Positions 60,104-64,000 of a stretch of 64,000 bases of DNA are shown here, one piece after another (position 1 is the stretch's first letter; each line of letters opens with the position of its first letter). The stretch is from positions 372,001 through 436,000 of the forward strand of contig CAWDVA010000007.1 in the NCBI GenBank assembly GCA_963805645.1, in the 5' to 3' direction. Made by a program: the position numbers and the translations under genes. Origin of the DNA: CAVXEH01 sp963805645 (GTDB taxonomy: Bacteria > Chloroflexota > Limnocylindria > QHBO01). The notes beneath the pieces were generated by a model. That model saw only the letters and a program-made list of their open reading frames with translations. It made no database searches and was not told the DNA's origin.

Positions 60104-60898
60104 TTGTCCTCGTCACGCCGATCCAATGCACGCCAGGGACCTCCCACCCGTCGCGAGCGCCGCGAGGAACAGCGCCGCGCCGCTCGCAAGGCCGCGCAGC
60201 GCCAGTCCCGCGGGCTGCCCCTCGTCTGGCTGACGGGCGGGGTGGTGGTGGTGGTCGCCGCGGTGATCGTTGCGCTGGTCCTGCTGAACCAGTCGTCTTC
60301 CCCCACGAGCGTCGCCACACCCAAGAACCTCACGCCGACCGGCGACACCAACGGACGCACCGTGGGCTCGTCGTCGGCATCGGTCACGCTCGACCTGTGG
60401 GCTGACTTCCAGTGCCCCGTCTGCAAGCAATTCACCGACACCGTCGAGCCGAACATCGTGAGCAACTACATCTCGACCGGGAAGGTGCGGCTGGTCTTCC
60501 ACGACTTCGCCTTCATCGGCACGGAGTCGACCCACGCCGCGGTTGGCGGGCTGTGCGCGGCCGATGCGGGCGAGTTCTGGCCCTACCACGACTACGTGTA
60601 CGCCAACCAGGGAGCCGAGAACACCGGCGCACTGAGCGACGCCAAGCTCAAGGCCATCGCCCAGGCGGTTGGCATCGACGCCAGCACGTTCTCGACCTGC
60701 CTGGGCAGCAGCGACAGGTTGCAGACGGTGCAGGACGAGGCGACGCAGGCACAGTCGCAGGGCATCACGGGCACCCCGACGCTGTACGTGAACGGCGCGA
60801 AGGTGTCGAATCCGCTCGACTATGCCACCGTCTCCGCCGTGATCGAGGGGGCACTCCAGTCGGCCTCGGCGGCGCCCTCGGCCTCGCCAGCTTCGTAA
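60104..60898 (+). CDS. DsbA-family membrane-anchored thiol oxidoreductase
   Basis: A 264-residue protein (TTG start at 60104). An arginine-rich cytoplasmic tail and one helix (VVVVVAAVIVALVLL) precede a thioredoxin-fold domain with the redox motif FQCPVCKQF (C104), LVFHDFAFIGTES, helical insertion DAKLKAIAQAVGIDASTF and the cis-proline loop GITGTPTLYVNG. It forms disulfides in exported proteins and should be reoxidised by the VKOR protein encoded six bases downstream. Confidence 0.9.
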   Translation: MSSSRRSNARQGPPTRRERREEQRRAARKAAQRQSRGLPLVWLTGGVVVVVAAVIVALVLLNQSSSPTSVATPKNLTPTGDTNGRTVGSSSASVTLDLWADFQCPVCKQFTDTVEPNIVSNYISTGKVRLVFHDFAFIGTESTHAAVGGLCAADAGEFWPYHDYVYANQGAENTGALSDAKLKAIAQAVGIDASTFSTCLGSSDRLQTVQDEATQAQSQGITGTPTLYVNGAKVSNPLDYATVSAVIEGALQSASAAPSASPAS

Positions 60899-60904
60899 GG
60901 ACCG

Positions 60905-61360
60905 ATGTCGTCCGAGGACCCCGTCCGGCAGCGGCGCACGACGGCGGGCCGACTGGCGGCTGGGATGGCCATCCTGGCCCTCGCGGGCCTGGGCATCTCC
61001 ATCTACCTCACCGTGCTGAAGTTCGCCGGTGAGGTGCCCCTCTGCGTCGTGGGCGGCGGGTGCGAATCGGTCCAGACCAGCCGCTACAGCGTCCTGCTGG
61101 GGATTCCCGTGGCGGCGTATGGGGCCGTCTGGTCGGCCGTTGCGCTGGCCGCGGCCGTCGCATGGTGGCGGACCGGTGACCGCAGGGCGCTCCTGGTGCT
61201 GTACCTGGGCGGCCTGGCGGGCACCCTGATCGAGGGGTACCTCGTGTATCTCGAGCTGTTCGTCATCCACGCGGTGTGCAGCTGGTGCGCCGCCTACGGG
61301 ATCACCGTCGTGCTGGGGTGGCTACTCACCGTGCCCGCGCTGCGCATGGGTGAGCCGTAG
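60905..61360 (+). CDS. VKOR family disulfide-generating membrane protein
   Basis: A 151-residue four-helix protein. The loop cysteines are in CVVGGGCESVQTSRYSVLLG and the quinone-side pair in HAVCSWCAAYG, as in bacterial VKOR proteins that replace DsbB and pass electrons from DsbA-like partners to quinone. The gene follows the DsbA-like gene by six bases. Confidence 0.92.
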   Translation: MSSEDPVRQRRTTAGRLAAGMAILALAGLGISIYLTVLKFAGEVPLCVVGGGCESVQTSRYSVLLGIPVAAYGAVWSAVALAAAVAWWRTGDRRALLVLYLGGLAGTLIEGYLVYLELFVIHAVCSWCAAYGITVVLGWLLTVPALRMGEP

Positions 61361-61614
61361 GGCCAGGCGAATAGACAGTCCGAGCAGTGGCGTCCCCGAA
61401 GCGGTAGACTGGCCTTGCGGCCCCCGGATCCCGGCCTCGCGCTCTCCCCCCGGCGCAAGATCGGATACTCTCCGGGCCGCGCTTCGTTTCCCGGGGCATC
61501 GAAGCATCCAGCACGTGGTGATGCTGGCGCCCGGCATGTGAGCCTGGTCCGGGCTCCTCCCCACGGTCCGGGCCGTCGCGGCGATGACCAAAGCCTCTCG
61601 CCAGCGGCATCGCC
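61361..61614. other. Intergenic stretch, no gene supported
   Basis: About 250 bases. A GC-rich inverted pair (GGTCCGGGCTCC and GGTCCGGGCC) lies around 61546-61575, but no terminator or known RNA can be recognised. Confidence 0.35.
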
Positions 61615-63366
61615 GTGCGGCAAGATGCACCCGTGCATGAACGCAAGCCGATAGCCCACGGCGCCGTGCCGTTCCGCCCTGCCCGAGCCACCATCCCGCT
61701 GGTGGCCGTCCTGCTGGCAATCGTGGCCACCCTGACCGCCGCCGTCTCGTTCGCCGCGGGGCCGCCGTATCCCGACCCGGTTGTCGGTCAACGCGTGTAC
61801 GACACCGCCGGGGTCCTGTCCTCGCAGACGATCCAGCAGGCCGAGTCCATCATCGCCGGCATCGAGCAGCGCACCGGCGCGCAGGCCGTCGTCTACACCC
61901 AGGTCAAGCCGGAGAGCAGCACGCCCAGCGACGCGGAACGCGACGCCGCGGCGCTCATCGACCAGTGGGGTATCGGCCGCAAGGGCTTCGACGACTCCCT
62001 GGTGATCCTCCTGGACCTCGATACCTCGCTCTGCCACGGCCAGGCGCAGCTGTACGCGGGGAGCGGCTTCAGGTCCGCCTTCCTGACGGATTCGGAGCGG
62101 CAGGCGATTTTCGACGACCGGATGGTGCCGTACCTGAAGAACTGCGACATGGACGGCGCGGTCCTTGCGGCGCTCCACGCCGTGGACGACGCTGCCACGC
62201 CGGAGCACGCCCAGACACTGCAGACCGCTCGCCAGCTCAATGCGGTCGTGGGCTTCGGCGGAATCCTGCTGGGCCTGGTCCTGCTGGGCTGGCTGTTCCT
62301 GAACTGGCTGCGCTTCGGCCGCGACCCGGTCTATACCGATGACGCCTCCATCTACATGCCCGCGCCACCACCGGGGCTGACCGCCAGCGGCGCTGCGGTG
62401 ATCCTGGACGGCATGGCGACCCGCCACGCGCTGACCACCGCCATGCTCGACCTCGCCTCGCGCGGCGAGATCGCCTTTGATCCGGACACCGGGTTCCTCC
62501 GCAAGCCAAAGGTCACCATCCGCATCACGGACCCTGACCTGACCGATACCAAGCTCCGGCTCATCCGCCGTCACCCCGTCAGCCAGGCGGAGCAGTACGC
62601 GCTGAACCGCCTCCAGGCCCTGGCCGAGGGCGACGAGCGCGAGATCTCCCCGGAGCGGCTCCTGGACTTCGGATCGGACGTTGGCGAGTTCAACGGGCTC
62701 GCCGAGGACGCCGTCGTGCGCGGCGGATGGTTCGCCCGGGCCCCCCGCTCCGTTATCCGGCGCTGGGTGGGTATTGCGGTGGTCGAGGTGGTCGTCGCCG
62801 GCCTCGCCATCTGGGGCGCGCTGAGCCTGCCCAGCAGCGGGCTCACCCTGGTGGGGATCAGCGTGGGCGTGGCCGGTCTGGCGACCTTCGGGGTCGCCTA
62901 CTGGATGCCATCGGTCACCCACACCGGCGCCATGGTGCGGGCCTGGCTGGCGGCGTATCGGCGCACCCTGCAGGCGACCCTGCGCCAGGCACAGAGCCTG
63001 ACTGAGGTCGTGGACAGGAAGGTGCTGCCCTGGATCGAGACGCCGGACCAGGCGGTGGTCTGGGGTGTCGCGCTGGGCCTCCACAAGGAGATCGAGGAGG
63101 TACTGCACCGCAGCGTCGAAGCCGAGCGCCACGGCACGACCACAGGGATGTGGTACCCGGCCTGGTACGGCAGCGGCTCCTGGGGTGGATCGGGCGGCAC
63201 TGGTGGCGGAGGAGGCGGGCTCTTCTCCGGGTCCGCGGTCCCGTCGTTCGGCGGGATGTTCGCCGCCATCGGCACCATCGGGAACTCGCCCTCCAGCTCG
63301 GGTGGCGGTGGAGGCTTTGGCGGCGGCGGCTCGGGCGGTGGCGGCGGCGCCGGCGGCGGCTTCTAG
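61615..63366 (+). CDS. TPM-domain and DUF2207-like membrane protein
   Basis: A 583-residue protein (GTG start at 61615 or 61633). A signal anchor (residues 24-48) precedes a TPM domain: GQRVYDTAGVLSSQTIQQAE, IEQRTGAQAVVYTQVKPESS, GFDDSLVILLDLD and YAGSGFRSAFLTDSERQAIF. Helices at about 218-240 and 385-425 enclose a cytoplasmic region (ALTTAMLDLASRGEIAFDPD) of DUF2207 type. The last 60 residues are Gly/Ser-rich with repeated GGGFGGGG. Such proteins are linked to cell-envelope maintenance, but the precise function is unknown. Confidence 0.85.
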   Translation: MRQDAPVHERKPIAHGAVPFRPARATIPLVAVLLAIVATLTAAVSFAAGPPYPDPVVGQRVYDTAGVLSSQTIQQAESIIAGIEQRTGAQAVVYTQVKPESSTPSDAERDAAALIDQWGIGRKGFDDSLVILLDLDTSLCHGQAQLYAGSGFRSAFLTDSERQAIFDDRMVPYLKNCDMDGAVLAALHAVDDAATPEHAQTLQTARQLNAVVGFGGILLGLVLLGWLFLNWLRFGRDPVYTDDASIYMPAPPPGLTASGAAVILDGMATRHALTTAMLDLASRGEIAFDPDTGFLRKPKVTIRITDPDLTDTKLRLIRRHPVSQAEQYALNRLQALAEGDEREISPERLLDFGSDVGEFNGLAEDAVVRGGWFARAPRSVIRRWVGIAVVEVVVAGLAIWGALSLPSSGLTLVGISVGVAGLATFGVAYWMPSVTHTGAMVRAWLAAYRRTLQATLRQAQSLTEVVDRKVLPWIETPDQAVVWGVALGLHKEIEEVLHRSVEAERHGTTTGMWYPAWYGSGSWGGSGGTGGGGGGLFSGSAVPSFGGMFAAIGTIGNSPSSSGGGGGFGGGGSGGGGGAGGGF

Positions 63367-63372
63367 CCAGCG

Positions 63373-64000
63373 CTACGGCTCGACCACCACCTGGATGGCG
63401 GTGCGCAGGTTGCCATCCTGGCCGCTGCCGCAATCGGTTCCGCCGATGGAGAAGCCGCTCTTCGCAGAGATCTGCCAGGTCCCCGCTGGAAGCCGCAGCT
63501 GCGGATCGTTGTAGTAGGACTGGTAGAAGGCCGCGTACGGGTCGTCGTTTGACCGGCCGCCGACCTTGGCGAAGGGCGCCGAGACGGTCTGACCCTTCGT
63601 CATCGACGTCGAGATGCAGTCCGTGGTGCCGCCGCCGGGCATGGACAGCGGACCACCCACCTGCATCACGTCGAAGCCCACCAGGCCGGGGCTGCTGTTC
63701 GTCCACAGCTTGACCGTGGAGTCCGGGCCGGCGTAGGCAAGGGTCGTGGTCACGGTAATCGGCTGGCCGGCACGGTAGCGGTCGTGGTCCAGGGTCATGG
63801 TCAGCGTGAAGCCCGCGTTGCTGTCCGAGGCCGAGACCGATGACCCATCGAGCGGTGCACCGCTCGAGGAAGCGACGGGGACGTGGGGCACGCCGGCATC
63901 GGCGAACCAGGACAGCTCGTCCGCACCCAGTGAGCCGATGGCGACCAGCCCGCCGGACACCACTCGGACCGTCTCCAGGCGCGCCTTGCTGGTGAGGCTG
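63373..64000 (-). CDS. C-terminal part of a sensor ectodomain protein, cut by the window edge
   Basis: The minus-strand frame is open to the last base (SLTSKARLETVRVVSGGLVA then IGSLGADELSWFADAG) and ends at 63373. Its last 145 residues match the C-terminal domain of the protein at 46528: GFTLTMTLDHDRYRAGQPIT, TTDCISTSMTKG, DPYAAFYQSYYNDPQLRLPA and GTWQISAKSGFSIGGTDCG against near-identical wording there. The preceding propeller-like sequence also agrees. A sigma factor gene may therefore lie beyond the edge. Confidence 0.85.
   Translation of the reverse strand, partial: SLTSKARLETVRVVSGGLVAIGSLGADELSWFADAGVPHVPVASSSGAPLDGSSVSASDSNAGFTLTMTLDHDRYRAGQPITVTTTLAYAGPDSTVKLWTNSSPGLVGFDVMQVGGPLSMPGGGTTDCISTSMTKGQTVSAPFAKVGGRSNDDPYAAFYQSYYNDPQLRLPAGTWQISAKSGFSIGGTDCGSGQDGNLRTAIQVVVEP

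Noticed and set aside
61361..61614. Structured RNA or riboswitch before the TPM-domain gene
   Set aside because: GC-rich inverted pairs are present, but no recognisable RNA family signature or terminator was found.

Overview
The window is high-GC bacterial DNA, densely coding, with many translationally coupled genes (ATGA or GTGA stop/start overlaps) and frequent GTG or TTG starts. It carries a four-subunit 2-oxoacid:ferredoxin oxidoreductase, deazaflavin/F420-type oxidoreductases, a VKOR-DsbA disulfide system, GT-C membrane glycosyltransferases and ECF sigma factors paired with large membrane ectodomain proteins. This mix points to a soil or sediment member of the Chloroflexota or a related Terrabacteria lineage. 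That placement is inference; no rRNA or intact tRNA gene was found to anchor it.

Layout. (1) 1-16.3 kb is an accessory, mobile-DNA-rich region. It holds an intact IS481-family element with 6-bp target duplications, a coupled Phd-like/small protein/replication-relaxation operon, a defective IS256-family transposase plus a second IS256 remnant, a secreted papain-like protease with partners, an ECF sigma/membrane-protein pair, a truncated tyrosine recombinase and a secreted trypsin-like protease. It ends in a striking array: five direct copies (R1-R5) of a roughly 170-182-bp repeat. R3, R4 and R5 sit just downstream of fic, vapBC and a second fic respectively. Each repeat contains the 5' half of a tRNA-Arg-like sequence (reverse strand) folded into a long imperfect hairpin, so the array resembles an integron cassette array without obvious classical attC boxes. 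(2) 16.4-21.2 kb: PPC-domain protein, a MacB/LolD-type ABC transporter and a CAP-domain secreted protein. (3) 21.5-24.3 kb: korDABC-like operon. (4) 24.3-36.1 kb: DUF5946 and deazaflavin oxidoreductase genes, an HtrA-like protease, and a redox/cell-envelope cluster. That cluster has a DUF5666-like anchored protein, two GT-C glycosyltransferases, ApbE, a ferric-reductase-like cytochrome b, a NuoF-like flavoprotein, a ferredoxin and a two-component system. A 17-bp motif (GTAACCGAACCGAAAGG) recurs upstream of several of these genes and suggests a shared regulon. (5) 36.2-38.4 kb: arsR-arsM with a clear ArsR-type operator, bracketed by a short direct repeat, then a VIT1/CCC1-like transporter. (6) 38.8-52.1 kb: YciI-like protein, two further ECF sigma/ectodomain modules, a transglutaminase, a CoA-transferase pair (beta subunit frameshifted), an LLM-class oxidoreductase, VanZ, a K+ channel and a B3/4 protein. 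(7) 52.1-64 kb: diguanylate cyclase, atypical response regulator, frameshifted pentapeptide protein, a tandem pair of MutS-like ATPases (one frameshifted), a rhodanese-DsbA-VKOR operon, a TPM/DUF2207 protein, and at the right edge the C-terminal part of another sensor-ectodomain protein related to the one at 46.5 kb.

Three otherwise intact genes carry single-base frameshifts, one of them in a C6 homopolymer. These may be sequence errors rather than real pseudogenes.
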